From positions 1 to 45,873 of the forward strand of contig CALUYB010000013.1 in the NCBI GenBank assembly GCA_944324905.1: a DNA stretch of 45,873 nucleotides, written 5' to 3'. Origin of the DNA: Candidatus Gastranaerophilales bacterium. Its GTDB lineage: Bacteria > Cyanobacteriota > Vampirovibrionia > Gastranaerophilales > Gastranaerophilaceae. Numbering within the stretch: the first letter of the stretch is position 1; each line of letters starts with the position of its first letter. The position numbers and the translations under genes were made by a program. The notes beneath the pieces are model-generated. The model was not told the DNA's origin, ran no database searches, and saw nothing but the letters and a program-made list of their open reading frames with translations. Positions 15,926 through 24,185 of this stretch are shown here, piece by piece.

Positions 15926-16843
15926 GTGTTAATAGGGGAAAATCTTCACATTATCTCTAAAAAAACAAAAGAGGCTATCTCTAATCGTGATTGCGATTAT
16001 GTATTAAATAATGTAAAAATGCAATTAGCCAATAATATTAAAACGATCGATTTAAATATCGGGCCTGCAAAAGGTGCTCTGCAAGGTTCTCTAAAATGGC
16101 TCATTGAGCTTTTGAGCGGAAGTTTTGATATTAATTTTTCCCTTGATACTACTAATATAGAGGAGATGAAGGAGGGTTTTAGTTGCCTTAAAAACCCACA
16201 AAACGCTTTTTTAAACTCGTCATCTGCTGATGATGAAAAACTTGCATTAACTACTGAGATTGTTTCGCAATATGGCGCAAATTTAATTGCGCTTACAATG
16301 AATGCGCAATTGGGAATCCCAAAAACACCAGAAGAAAGACTGGAGCTTGCCTTTAACATTGTTGAAAAAACAACATCGGCAAATATTGATAATTCAAAAG
16401 TTTGGATTGACCCTTTAATTTTGCCTATTTGTGTTGCGCAAGAACAGGCTATAGTTTCGCTTGATACAATTAGGATGATTAAAGAAAGCTTTGACCCTGA
16501 GGTTAAGACACTTGTAGGGCTTTCAAACATTTCAAATGGTTGCCCCAACGAGCTAAGGGCTGATATTAATAGAGTATTTCTTGCTCTAGCTCTTGGCTGT
16601 GGTTTGGATGGTGCAATAATTGATGCTTTTGACACAAAAACAATTGAGGTTTACAATATTATAAAGGCGCAAAAGGCAAATGGTAAAGTTGATGCTTTGT
16701 ATTTAAAATTATATGAAACAATGCAAAACTTTGGGGATGTTTCCGATATTGAATATGATAAGGACGATAAAGAACAGCATAAAATAATTAGATGCGCGCA
16801 AATCATCTTAAACAAAGAGATATATTCACATAGTTTTATATAA
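15926..16843 (+). CDS. Pterin-binding methyltransferase (methyltetrahydrofolate:corrinoid type, AcsE/MetH-like)
   Basis: A 305-residue TIM-barrel protein of the DHPS-like pterin-binding family. Folate-site segments include MLIGENLHIISKKT, TIDLNIGPAKG, FSLDTTNIEEM, LIALTMNAQLG and VGLSNISNGCP. The closest functional class is methyltetrahydrofolate:corrinoid protein methyltransferase, or the folate domain of a split methionine synthase. No corrinoid protein or activase is adjacent, so the acceptor is unknown. The start is GTG at 15926 with GGGA about 8 nt upstream. It starts a cluster with the two acyltransferases. Confidence 0.75.
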   Translation: MLIGENLHIISKKTKEAISNRDCDYVLNNVKMQLANNIKTIDLNIGPAKGALQGSLKWLIELLSGSFDINFSLDTTNIEEMKEGFSCLKNPQNAFLNSSSADDEKLALTTEIVSQYGANLIALTMNAQLGIPKTPEERLELAFNIVEKTTSANIDNSKVWIDPLILPICVAQEQAIVSLDTIRMIKESFDPEVKTLVGLSNISNGCPNELRADINRVFLALALGCGLDGAIIDAFDTKTIEVYNIIKAQKANGKVDALYLKLYETMQNFGDVSDIEYDKDDKEQHKIIRCAQIILNKEIYSHSFI

Positions 16844-16855
16844 GGCAAATGGGAA

Positions 16856-17500
16856 ATGGCAAAAAAATATACAAAACGAGAGCCAAAAGAATTTAATAAA
16901 ATTAGTGGCATATTACAATGGATTACTTGCCGCCTGGTATACGGTACATATTATAGAATTGCTTGTGGGCTAAAAATTACAGGTAAGGAAAATGTGCCTA
17001 AAGATAAATTTTTTATTGTTGCATCTAATCATGTTAGCGCAATAGATCCCTTTCTTGTCATCGACGCTATTGGCAGACATACTGCTTATATGGCAAAACA
17101 AGAGCTTTTTGAAAAACCGCTTGCGAGATTTTTCCTTATTATGTTAGGTGCATTTGCTGTAAACAGAGAAAAACTTGGTGTTTCAACAATTAAAACGGCT
17201 CTTGGTATTAAGCAAACAAATTGGGTTCTAGGGTTATTTCCTCAAGGTACCAGAGAAATTAACGGGAATATGGATAATGTTTCAAGAGGTTTTGCTGGTT
17301 TGGCCAAAACTCTCAAGTGCGACATTTTACCAGTAGGCATTGTTGGTGCAATCAAGAAAGAGAGAAAACCCTTTGAAAGTCATATACAGATTAACATTGG
17401 CAAACCTATTCCATATATGGAAGACACCCACGAGATGATTAACATCTGGAAGGAAAAAATAGCGCAGTTAACCGCAGGAGAAACTAATGGAAAAGATTAA
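16856..17500 (+). CDS. plsC: 1-acyl-sn-glycerol-3-phosphate acyltransferase, PlsC family, copy 1
   Basis: A membrane-associated phospholipid acyltransferase of 214 residues. The catalytic HX4D motif is in SNHVSAIDPF, motif II is AFAVNREKLGVSTIK, and motif III is FPQGTREIN. It converts lysophosphatidic acid to phosphatidic acid in the usual family role. Motif III has Q where FPEGTR is typical. It overlaps copy 2 by 14 nt. Which copy is the main lysophosphatidate enzyme cannot be told. Confidence 0.85.
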   Translation: MAKKYTKREPKEFNKISGILQWITCRLVYGTYYRIACGLKITGKENVPKDKFFIVASNHVSAIDPFLVIDAIGRHTAYMAKQELFEKPLARFFLIMLGAFAVNREKLGVSTIKTALGIKQTNWVLGLFPQGTREINGNMDNVSRGFAGLAKTLKCDILPVGIVGAIKKERKPFESHIQINIGKPIPYMEDTHEMINIWKEKIAQLTAGETNGKD

Positions 17501-18146
17501 CCACGCAAGAAAGTTTGCAAAAGATTTTAATATTTTAACAAGATTATACCAGTATTATGCGCTGTATATATTGTATATACCGCTTTTCAGCCTGTTTTAC
17601 AAATTCAAATGCACGAGAAACAAAAATCTCGAAAAGAAACCTTATATTTTTGCGGCAAATCATATTTCATATTGTGATCCGTTTTTAATGAATATGGTTA
17701 CAGCAAGACCGCTTGCCTACATGGCAAAAAAAGAACTTTATGAAGTAAAAGGTGGCTTTGGTAAATGGGTTGCAACTAACATTTCGCGCCTTGGAGCTTT
17801 TTCTGTTAATCGCGAAAAACTTGAAGTGTCGACCATTAAAACTTGCATTGATGTCTTTAAGGCTAATTTTAATTTATGTATATTCCCTCAAGGTGGAATA
17901 AGAAAAAACAAAAAAATAGATGAAGTTAACAAGGGTTTTGCTGTCATTGCTAAACTTGTTAAGGCAGATATTGTTCCTGTTGGGCTTACAGGCCTTGAAA
18001 CATACAATTGGAATATTTTTAAACGCCCTCAGGTTAACTTAAAAATCGGTACTCCAATTTCTTATGAACTGCCAAACGAGGAAATAATCAGGCAATGGAA
18101 AATTCAAACTGCACAGTTAACAGGATATGAACTTGTTGAAGATTAG
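17487..18146 (+). CDS. PlsC-family acyltransferase, copy 2
   Basis: A 219-residue paralogue with HX4D in ANHISYCDPF, AFSVNREKLEVSTIK, and motif III FPQGGIRKN, again with Q for E and lacking the usual T-R order. An N-terminal hydrophobic stretch (YYALYILYIPLFSLFYKF) would contact the membrane. Its start overlaps copy 1, so they are co-translated. It may use a different acyl donor or lysolipid acceptor; this is inference. Confidence 0.8.
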   Translation: MEKINHARKFAKDFNILTRLYQYYALYILYIPLFSLFYKFKCTRNKNLEKKPYIFAANHISYCDPFLMNMVTARPLAYMAKKELYEVKGGFGKWVATNISRLGAFSVNREKLEVSTIKTCIDVFKANFNLCIFPQGGIRKNKKIDEVNKGFAVIAKLVKADIVPVGLTGLETYNWNIFKRPQVNLKIGTPISYELPNEEIIRQWKIQTAQLTGYELVED

Positions 18147-18213
18147 CTGGCAAAAAAAATTTTTCAGGGTTTTTAAATGTAATGTATAATATAGTTTATT
18201 AGCCGAATCATAT

Positions 18214-19641
18214 ATGACAAGTATTTTAGAAAAACCCCTTATAAACGGTTTATCACACATTAAAAACCCCACTAAGACGTTGCCGACGTTTATAATTGAA
18301 GCATGCTGCACTGCAGGCAGAACTCATCAAAGTTACAAAAGAGGTGGCGAAGACGAAGCTAAAGAAAGATTTAGGGAAGAAGTCACTTGTGGCGCTTTTT
18401 GGCTTTGGGGTGTAAAAGGTCTTAATAAGATTGGTGATTTCATTGGTAAAAAACTATTTAAACTTGAAAATCTTGACATTGATGTAGGCAAAGACGCACT
18501 GCGCGATCCTTTTGCAAATATTGACCCTAAAATAAAAAACAAAACAGCTATTTTTAAATTTGGAAAAATAATTTCAAGTGTTATTTTAGCTACAGGGCTT
18601 TTAGGTTTTGTTGTACCCAAAATTAACCATGCCATTACTGATAGGACTTTAAAAAATAAAAAGCAAAAACCGCAAAATGCCATGAGTATGGATAATTTTA
18701 TACAAAGTACAAAAAAACCTGATAATTCAAAATATGAACCGAGTTTTAAAGGTAGCGAGGCTTTTATTAATAAATTAATGACAGCATCTCATAAGCTTGA
18801 AAACGATAATACTTGGCGTCTAATTTCGACAGATACAGGTATGGTGGCGGGCAGAGTGTATAATTCGCGCCATCCTGCAGAAAAATTTGAATATTTATTT
18901 AGAGATGTAAGCTCAATTTTATTTTACAACTTTACCACAGGGGCAACTGTTGTCGCGCTAAATAAAGCTTTTAGAACCACTAATGTACATCCTAAAGCAA
19001 TTGATGAAATTTGTGAGTTTTTAAAAGCTAATAAATTTACAAAAGAGCAACTCTCAACAGTAGTTAATCCTCAAATTAGCGAGCATTTTAAAAACGTTAA
19101 TTTTAGCGAAAATGGCACAATAACATTAAAATCTTTGGTAAATCACCTTGAAAATTTGGGCCTTGGTCGGGAAATTATTGATAAGGCTACAAAAATGAGC
19201 GAACTGCAGCCAGAGCTTAGAGGAGAGAGGATACTCTCAAAAGCTCAAGTTCAAGATGTCTTTTCAAATAGTGTAACTTCCAATCCTGAATTCCTAAAAA
19301 ATGTTATAAATAAAGCAACCTATGGTAGAGCAACAGATAGCAAAAAATTTGTTGAAGCTCAAACTTGTCAAGCAATTAGAGAAAGCATTGACAGCTTTGT
19401 TAAAGAAATCATAAAAAAAGCAGGCAATGGTGATGTAACACAAGACTTACTTAAAAAAGTTAAAAGAAATGCAATTTTAAGAACTGCATTATTTCAGGTG
19501 GCAGGACTTGCATTTAGTGCATTTGGTCTTGCAATTTTAATACCTAAAACACAAATTTTCTTAAGTCAAAAAATCTTTGGTAAAAAATCATTTGAAGATA
19601 TTGCAAACGGAAACAAAAAAGACGGCAATGCGCCGTCTTAA
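18214..19641 (+). CDS. Hypothetical membrane-associated protein (475 aa)
   Basis: I do not recognise this family. Hydrophobic helices occur near residues 108-128 (ISSVILATGLLGFVVP), around 225-242 (ILFYNFTTGATVVAL) and near the C-terminus (ALFQVAGLAFSAFGLAILIP). The stretches between are soluble, including a helical, charged region at about 260-430. No signal peptide is seen. A TATAAT lies about 24 nt before the ATG and no ribosome site is apparent. The final codons (KKDGNAPS) are written by one arm and loop of a terminator hairpin. Confidence 0.65.
   Translation: MTSILEKPLINGLSHIKNPTKTLPTFIIEACCTAGRTHQSYKRGGEDEAKERFREEVTCGAFWLWGVKGLNKIGDFIGKKLFKLENLDIDVGKDALRDPFANIDPKIKNKTAIFKFGKIISSVILATGLLGFVVPKINHAITDRTLKNKKQKPQNAMSMDNFIQSTKKPDNSKYEPSFKGSEAFINKLMTASHKLENDNTWRLISTDTGMVAGRVYNSRHPAEKFEYLFRDVSSILFYNFTTGATVVALNKAFRTTNVHPKAIDEICEFLKANKFTKEQLSTVVNPQISEHFKNVNFSENGTITLKSLVNHLENLGLGREIIDKATKMSELQPELRGERILSKAQVQDVFSNSVTSNPEFLKNVINKATYGRATDSKKFVEAQTCQAIRESIDSFVKEIIKKAGNGDVTQDLLKKVKRNAILRTALFQVAGLAFSAFGLAILIPKTQIFLSQKIFGKKSFEDIANGNKKDGNAPS
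19612..19639 (-). terminator. Terminator for the DUF378 gene, overlapping the end of the opposite gene
   Basis: An 8-bp stem (19619-19626 with 19632-19639) with a 5-nt loop is followed on the minus strand by a T run. On the plus strand the same hairpin has only a poor T tract, so it mainly serves the minus-strand gene. Confidence 0.7.
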
Positions 19642-19651
19642 TTGGGTTAAA

Positions 19652-19879
19652 CTACATTCTTGATTTTTTAACGTAGTGAGCAATAACCATAAATACTGAA
19701 GCTATTGCAGACAAGCCTACAAGCATGTAAACTATTCTTGCAATTAGTGTGCCTTCGCCAAATAAAAAGCTCACAAGGTTAAAATCAAAAGCTCCTACAA
19801 GCCCCCAGTTTAGACCGCCTACTACAAGTAATACATAAGCAATTGTTCCAAGAACGGAAATACATCCACATTCAAACAT
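19652..19879 (-). CDS. DUF378 family small membrane protein
   Basis: A 75-residue inner-membrane protein with two helices (ISVLGTIAYVLLVVGGLNWG and IARIVYMLVGLSAIASVFMV) joined by the family signature GLVGAFDFNLVSFLFGEG. The function of DUF378 proteins is unknown. AGGA lies about 11 nt before the ATG. It is transcribed alone and ends at the terminator shared with the convergent gene. Confidence 0.9.
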   Translation of the reverse strand: MFECGCISVLGTIAYVLLVVGGLNWGLVGAFDFNLVSFLFGEGTLIARIVYMLVGLSAIASVFMVIAHYVKKSRM

Positions 19880-20041
19880 AATCTTATTATCCTTATTTTA
19901 TCTACGTTTTAATTATTGCCTTTTAAAAAAAATCCTAAATACCATTAAGGACAATTTTTTAGGTTAATAAAAATTTAGCCTGCAAGGGAATAATAAATTT
20001 TTTAAAAACTAAATAAAATTTTCCATAATTACGGGGGATTT

Positions 20042-20857
20042 ATGGTTAAAAAATCAAAAATCTTTATAACGATTTTTAGTCTAATATTTTTCTGCAATCA
20101 AATTGCATTTTGTGACGTCATTACAGGTCAAGTCAACCAAAATGAAACTTTAAAAAGGAAAAATAAAGTTGTTGACAGTTATACACAAAAACCTGTGACA
20201 GGCGCTGCTATAAGTATTCCAAGTATAGGCTACAGGACAACAAGCGGTTCTGACGGGACTTTTGAACTAAATACACAAATTAATCAAACTGCAATATTGT
20301 CTGTTCAAAAAGACGGCTACAGACCCTTTTCACTTACTATTGACGATAATATTGCCTCTAAACCTTTGAAATTAGGCATTGAAAAAAGCAAAATGGGCGA
20401 TGTAACAATAGAGAGCGATGTTTGCCATTTAGGTGATGATGTTTACTCGGAAACCTCTGCTAATTCAAGCGAGTTCAAGGGCAAGTCTGTCGGGTCTTAT
20501 TATTCTAAAAAATTTAGCACAAAAATTTTGCGTCCAAACGAGGAGGCTGTAATTGTCATAGGTTCGGTAATCGGTCTTGATACTAAAATGGCAAAAGAAT
20601 TGGGGCAAAATCAAATTGCTTATGTTTACTCCAGTCCTGCGGAGGTATTTTTTAACGGCAATAAAGTGGGTGAGTTGAATATTAACGGTGATAATCAGGA
20701 AATTCTCATACCAAGACAGTTGGTAAGGGAAAATAACGAACTGACAATAAAAACAGGCAGAAATCTTTTTCAACATGCTTATATTGATTACGATGACATT
20801 GAAATCGCTGGTGTAAGGTTTGAAATTAAGGATAAAAATTCTTTTGCGTATAAATAA
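20042..20857 (+). CDS. Secreted protein with carboxypeptidase-regulatory-like domain
   Basis: A 271-residue exported protein. The signal peptide is residues 1-24 (KIFITIFSLIFFCNQIAFC). Residues about 40-110 form a transthyretin-like fold domain (VVDSYTQKPVTGAAISIPSIGYRTTSGSDGTF written in pieces across the domain; KDGYRPFSLTI closes it). The C-terminal part resembles a beta-sandwich with EVFFNGNKVGELNI and ending AYIDYDDIEIAGVRFEI, possibly carbohydrate-binding. GGGGGA lies just before the ATG. A role at the cell surface is likely; no partner is indicated by neighbours. Confidence 0.75.
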   Translation: MVKKSKIFITIFSLIFFCNQIAFCDVITGQVNQNETLKRKNKVVDSYTQKPVTGAAISIPSIGYRTTSGSDGTFELNTQINQTAILSVQKDGYRPFSLTIDDNIASKPLKLGIEKSKMGDVTIESDVCHLGDDVYSETSANSSEFKGKSVGSYYSKKFSTKILRPNEEAVIVIGSVIGLDTKMAKELGQNQIAYVYSSPAEVFFNGNKVGELNINGDNQEILIPRQLVRENNELTIKTGRNLFQHAYIDYDDIEIAGVRFEIKDKNSFAYK

Positions 20858-20880
20858 TTTTGTTTTTTTGGAATTAATAG

Positions 20881-20886
20881 TATAAT
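20881..20886 (+). promoter_or_regulatory. -10 box of hisC, leaderless geometry
   Basis: A perfect TATAAT ends 6 nt before the ATG at 20893, with no Shine-Dalgarno site. The -35 region is a T-rich stretch without a clear TTGACA. Confidence 0.5.
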
Positions 20887-20892
20887 TTTTGT

Positions 20893-22629
20893 ATGATTAA
20901 ACCAAAAAAAGCCGTTGAAAATATTCAACCATATGACACTCCAAAGTATGCACACCTTTGCAATTTAAAACTAGATTCTAATGAAAACCCTTACGGTGCG
21001 TCAAAAGAGGTTTTATATGCTCTAAAGGAGCTTAATAACGCACAAATTTCAAGATACCCGCACTATGGTGAACTTATTGACAAGCTTGCACAGAAATTTA
21101 CTTTAAATGATAGGCAAATTTTGGCTACAAATGGAGCAGATGAGGCACTAAGCGTTATTATTGGGACTTATTTAGATAATGATGACGAGCTTTTATGTTT
21201 TAAACCTACATTTTCAATGCCAAAAATATATACAATGTGTTCAAATGGTAATTTTAAATCTGTTGATTACTATACAAAATGGGTTTTTGATGCTGATAAA
21301 TTAATTGATGGTGTTAGTGAAAAAACAAAAATAATATACGTTACAAGCCCAAATAATCCAACAGGAGAATGTGCAGCGCTTAGTGACATTGAAAAAATAC
21401 TGCAAAAATTTCCCTCTGTCGCTTTAATTCTTGATGTTACATACATTAATTTTGCGCACAATGCCCCTGATTATTACTCCCTTGTTAAAAAATACGATAA
21501 TTTATTTATTGTAAAATCTTTTTCTAAGGACTTTGGGCTTGCAGGGTTAAGGTTAGGAGTAATTTTAAGTCAAGAACAAAATATTATGCAGTGCAAAAAA
21601 GTAATTTCCCCCTACTCTGTAAATGCTGCTGCGATTTGTGCGGGTATGGCAGCACTGAATGATATTGAATATGAAAAATTTATAAAAGAACAAATAAAAA
21701 TTTCTCGTGAAACATTAATGCAAGGGCTTATAGAGCTTGGCTTTAAGCCCTACAAGAGTGAGGCAAATTTTGTGCTTTGCGATTTTGGCAATTATTGCGA
21801 TTTTGTGTATTGGAAACTGAAATCCTCAGGGATTCTTGTAAGGAATTTTAAAAACTCGGAAATTTTAAAGAATTGTTTAAGAATAACAACGCCGCGTGTA
21901 GAGGATTTGAGTAAGATTTTTGACGCTTTACAAAAAAAAGATATGCTTGTTTTTGACCTTGACGGTGTTGTCTTTGATGTTTCAAATTCATACAGGCTGG
22001 CTATTAAGGAGACTTTTAAACATTTTTCCTCAAAAGAAATTTCTGATAAGGAGATTCAAGAAGCAAAAGAGTTGGGCGGACTTAATTGTGACTGGGATTT
22101 GACAAAATATTTGTTAAGTAAACATGGATTTGAAATTGAACTTAATGAAGTAATTAAAGTTTTTCAAGATATGTTTTTTAACCCTGATAAAGAAGGTTCA
22201 AAGGGTATTATAGATAACGAAGAACTTGTCATTCAACCACAAATTTTTGAAAAATTGTCAAAATATTATGATTTTTCTGTCTTTACAGGAAGACCAAAGG
22301 ATGAAGCTGTTTATTCACTTGAAAAATTTGGTATTTTAAAATATTTCTGTAAAATAATTTCTCAGGATGATTTAGAAAAAGACAAGAGAAAACCGCATCC
22401 TGAAGGCTTAAACAGGATTAAAAGAGAGACAATTTACAATAATATATACTATTTTGGCGATACTATTGATGATATTTATTCCGGTGTTGCAAGCACAACT
22501 TGTGTTTATGGAGTGACAAATAAAAACTCTAAAAATGCTCAAATATTTTTAGATGCAGGCGCCGCTGATGTTATAGAAGACATTTCAAAGTTAGATGAAT
22601 TTTTAAAGGGAAAAATTTTATGCAAATAA
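20893..22629 (+). CDS. hisC: Histidinol-phosphate aminotransferase fused to a HAD-family phosphatase domain
   Basis: A 578-residue two-domain enzyme. Residues 1-350 are HisC: LKLDSNENPYGAS, ATNGADEALSVII, YVTSPNNPTGE, and the PLP lysine in IVKSFSKDFGLAGLRLG. Residues about 352-578 are a HAD phosphatase: nucleophile motif I MLVFDLDGVVFD, motif II threonine in FSVFTGRPKDEA, a motif III lysine near KDKRKPHPEG, and motif IV acids in YFGDTIDDIYSG. HisC makes histidinol phosphate, and the next step is its dephosphorylation, so the HAD part is a candidate histidinol-phosphatase. hisB follows with a 10-nt overlap. Leaderless start is likely. Confidence 0.93.
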   Translation: MIKPKKAVENIQPYDTPKYAHLCNLKLDSNENPYGASKEVLYALKELNNAQISRYPHYGELIDKLAQKFTLNDRQILATNGADEALSVIIGTYLDNDDELLCFKPTFSMPKIYTMCSNGNFKSVDYYTKWVFDADKLIDGVSEKTKIIYVTSPNNPTGECAALSDIEKILQKFPSVALILDVTYINFAHNAPDYYSLVKKYDNLFIVKSFSKDFGLAGLRLGVILSQEQNIMQCKKVISPYSVNAAAICAGMAALNDIEYEKFIKEQIKISRETLMQGLIELGFKPYKSEANFVLCDFGNYCDFVYWKLKSSGILVRNFKNSEILKNCLRITTPRVEDLSKIFDALQKKDMLVFDLDGVVFDVSNSYRLAIKETFKHFSSKEISDKEIQEAKELGGLNCDWDLTKYLLSKHGFEIELNEVIKVFQDMFFNPDKEGSKGIIDNEELVIQPQIFEKLSKYYDFSVFTGRPKDEAVYSLEKFGILKYFCKIISQDDLEKDKRKPHPEGLNRIKRETIYNNIYYFGDTIDDIYSGVASTTCVYGVTNKNSKNAQIFLDAGAADVIEDISKLDEFLKGKILCK

Positions 22630-23204
22630 TTGAAAAATCAAGAAATACTAATGAAACACAAGTGTCTGTAACCATTAACCCGCGTGGTTGCGGTTCTTAT
22701 GAAATTTCTACGCCTGTTAAATTTTTTAATCATATGTTGGAACTTTTTTCGGCACATTCTATGTTTGATTTAAAAATAAATGCAAATTCTCTGGATAATG
22801 ACCCGCATCACCTTGTTGAAGATGTTGCAATTACACTTGGACAGGCATTTTGTGAAGCACTTGGTGATAAGCGTGGTATAAAAAGGTACGCAAGCATAAT
22901 ATTGCCTATGGATGAAGCACTTATAATGTGTGCTGTTGATATTTCAGGCAGGCCTTATTGCAAATGTGATATACAAATAAAAGAAGAAAAAACTTCTGAT
23001 TTTGAAACAGTTTTGCTTGCTCATTTTTTCAACAGTTTTGCTCAAAACGCAGGTATGACCTTGCATATTAAAATGCTGGATGGCGTTGACCCTCATCATA
23101 TAATTGAATGCGCCTTTAAATCGGTTGCAAGAGCATTAAAAACAGCCGTTTCAATTGATGTAACTAATCCTGATATTATACCCTCTACGAAAGGTGTAAT
23201 TTAA
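22620..23204 (+). CDS. hisB: Imidazoleglycerol-phosphate dehydratase
   Basis: This cytoplasmic enzyme removes water from imidazoleglycerol phosphate, giving imidazoleacetol phosphate, the substrate of HisC. The 194-residue monofunctional form has the two manganese-binding histidine motifs, DPHHLVEDVAITLGQAF and DPHHIIECAFKSVARAL. The first metal-site histidine is in FFNHMLELFSAHS. It lacks the phosphatase domain found in the E. coli bifunctional HisB; here a phosphatase domain is on the upstream HisC instead. The two genes overlap by 10 nt. Confidence 0.96.
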   Translation: MQIIEKSRNTNETQVSVTINPRGCGSYEISTPVKFFNHMLELFSAHSMFDLKINANSLDNDPHHLVEDVAITLGQAFCEALGDKRGIKRYASIILPMDEALIMCAVDISGRPYCKCDIQIKEEKTSDFETVLLAHFFNSFAQNAGMTLHIKMLDGVDPHHIIECAFKSVARALKTAVSIDVTNPDIIPSTKGVI

Positions 23205-23272
23205 CTGAGCGCAGCATATAAAACTTTAATTCTTTTATTTGTTTACATAAATGACAAAAATGTTATTTGTGC

Positions 23273-23278
23273 TATACT
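23273..23278 (+). promoter_or_regulatory. Possible promoter of island 2
   Basis: TATACT with an imperfect -35 (ATGACA at 23251-23256, 16-nt spacing) lies in the 126-nt gap between hisB and the oxoisomerase gene. Confidence 0.35.
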
Positions 23279-23330
23279 TTTTTATAATTGGTGCTTTATT
23301 TGGAATAGCTAATGCTGCATGGTGAATTGA

Positions 23331-23732
23331 ATGAATTACAAATTAATAGACTTAAAAGTATTTGGAGATGAAAGAGGAAAACTCGTATCTCTTGAAGGTA
23401 ATAAAAATATCCCTTTTGATATTAAGCGCGTTTATTACATTTTTGATACAGTGCCTGATCAAGAGCGCGGAAAGCATGCACACAAGGAGCTTGAGCAAAT
23501 AATTGTCGCTATGGATGGTGCATGCCAGTTTGTTTTAGATGATGGCAAAAACAGGGAAGAAGTTTGGTTAAATCGTCCTGATGTCGGTTTGTATATTGGT
23601 AAAAATATGTGGCGCGAGATGAGGCATTTTTCTTACGGTTGCAAATTAATGGTTTTGGCAAGTAAACATTACGATGAGAAAGAATATATAAGGGATTACA
23701 ACGAGTTTTTAGAAAGTTTACAAAGTAAATAA
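23331..23732 (+). CDS. dTDP-4-keto-6-deoxyglucose 3,4-ketoisomerase (FdtA/QdtA, WxcM-like cupin)
   Basis: A 133-residue cupin that moves the keto group of dTDP-4-keto-6-deoxyglucose from C4 to C3. Family motifs are [24 protein letters not shown], the active-site segment [12 protein letters not shown], and [18 protein letters not shown]. FdtA and QdtA differ in the C4 configuration of the product and I cannot separate them by eye. It overlaps the acetyltransferase gene by 1 nt (TAATG). With the downstream acetyltransferase and aminotransferase it completes a dTDP-Fuc3NAc or dTDP-Qui3NAc route, given dTDP-4-keto-6-deoxyglucose. Confidence 0.9.
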   Translation: MNYKLIDLKVFGDERGKLVSLEGNKNIPFDIKRVYYIFDTVPDQERGKHAHKELEQIIVAMDGACQFVLDDGKNREEVWLNRPDVGLYIGKNMWREMRHFSYGCKLMVLASKHYDEKEYIRDYNEFLESLQSK

Positions 23733-24163
23733 TGATACATGAATTATCTGACGTCAAAAGCAAAAATGTAGGCGAGGGAACAAATATTTGGCAGTATTGC
23801 GTTGTTTTGCCCAATGCTGTCATTGGCAAAAATTGTAATATATGCTCACATTGTTTTATTGAAAATGATGTAAAAATCGGGAACGACGTTACAATAAAAA
23901 ATGGCGTGTATTTGTATGATGGCATAACAATTGAGGATGGTGTATTTGTTGGACCTAATGCCACATTTTGCAATGATAGATATCCAAAATCAAAAAATAA
24001 AAATTTTAAACTTGAACCGATTTTAATCAAAAAAGGTGCAAGTATTGGCGCAAATGTTACGTTACTTCCCGGGGTTACAATTGGCGAAAACGCCCTTGTT
24101 GCTGCAGGGGCTGTTGTAGCAAAAGATGTTGCTGATAATTGTATTTACAAGGGTGGCAAATGA
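23732..24163 (+). CDS. dTDP-3-amino-3,6-dideoxyhexose N-acetyltransferase-type hexapeptide protein
   Basis: A 143-residue left-handed beta-helix acyltransferase of the FdtC/QdtC/WbbJ type. Hexapeptide coils run from [21 protein letters not shown] through [15 protein letters not shown] to [19 protein letters not shown] (quoted in parts). The FCNDRYP segment is typical of this sugar-N-acetyltransferase group. It would acetylate the 3-amino group made by the aminotransferase at 27866. It is co-translated with the ketoisomerase. Confidence 0.87.
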   Translation: MIHELSDVKSKNVGEGTNIWQYCVVLPNAVIGKNCNICSHCFIENDVKIGNDVTIKNGVYLYDGITIEDGVFVGPNATFCNDRYPKSKNKNFKLEPILIKKGASIGANVTLLPGVTIGENALVAAGAVVAKDVADNCIYKGGK

Positions 24164-24185
24164 TTTTTTATAAGGATGCTTTAAA

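Noticed and set aside
15997-16635. A long minus-strand frame opposite the pterin-binding methyltransferase
   Set aside because: Serine-rich shadow of a well-supported gene; no ribosome site or family match.
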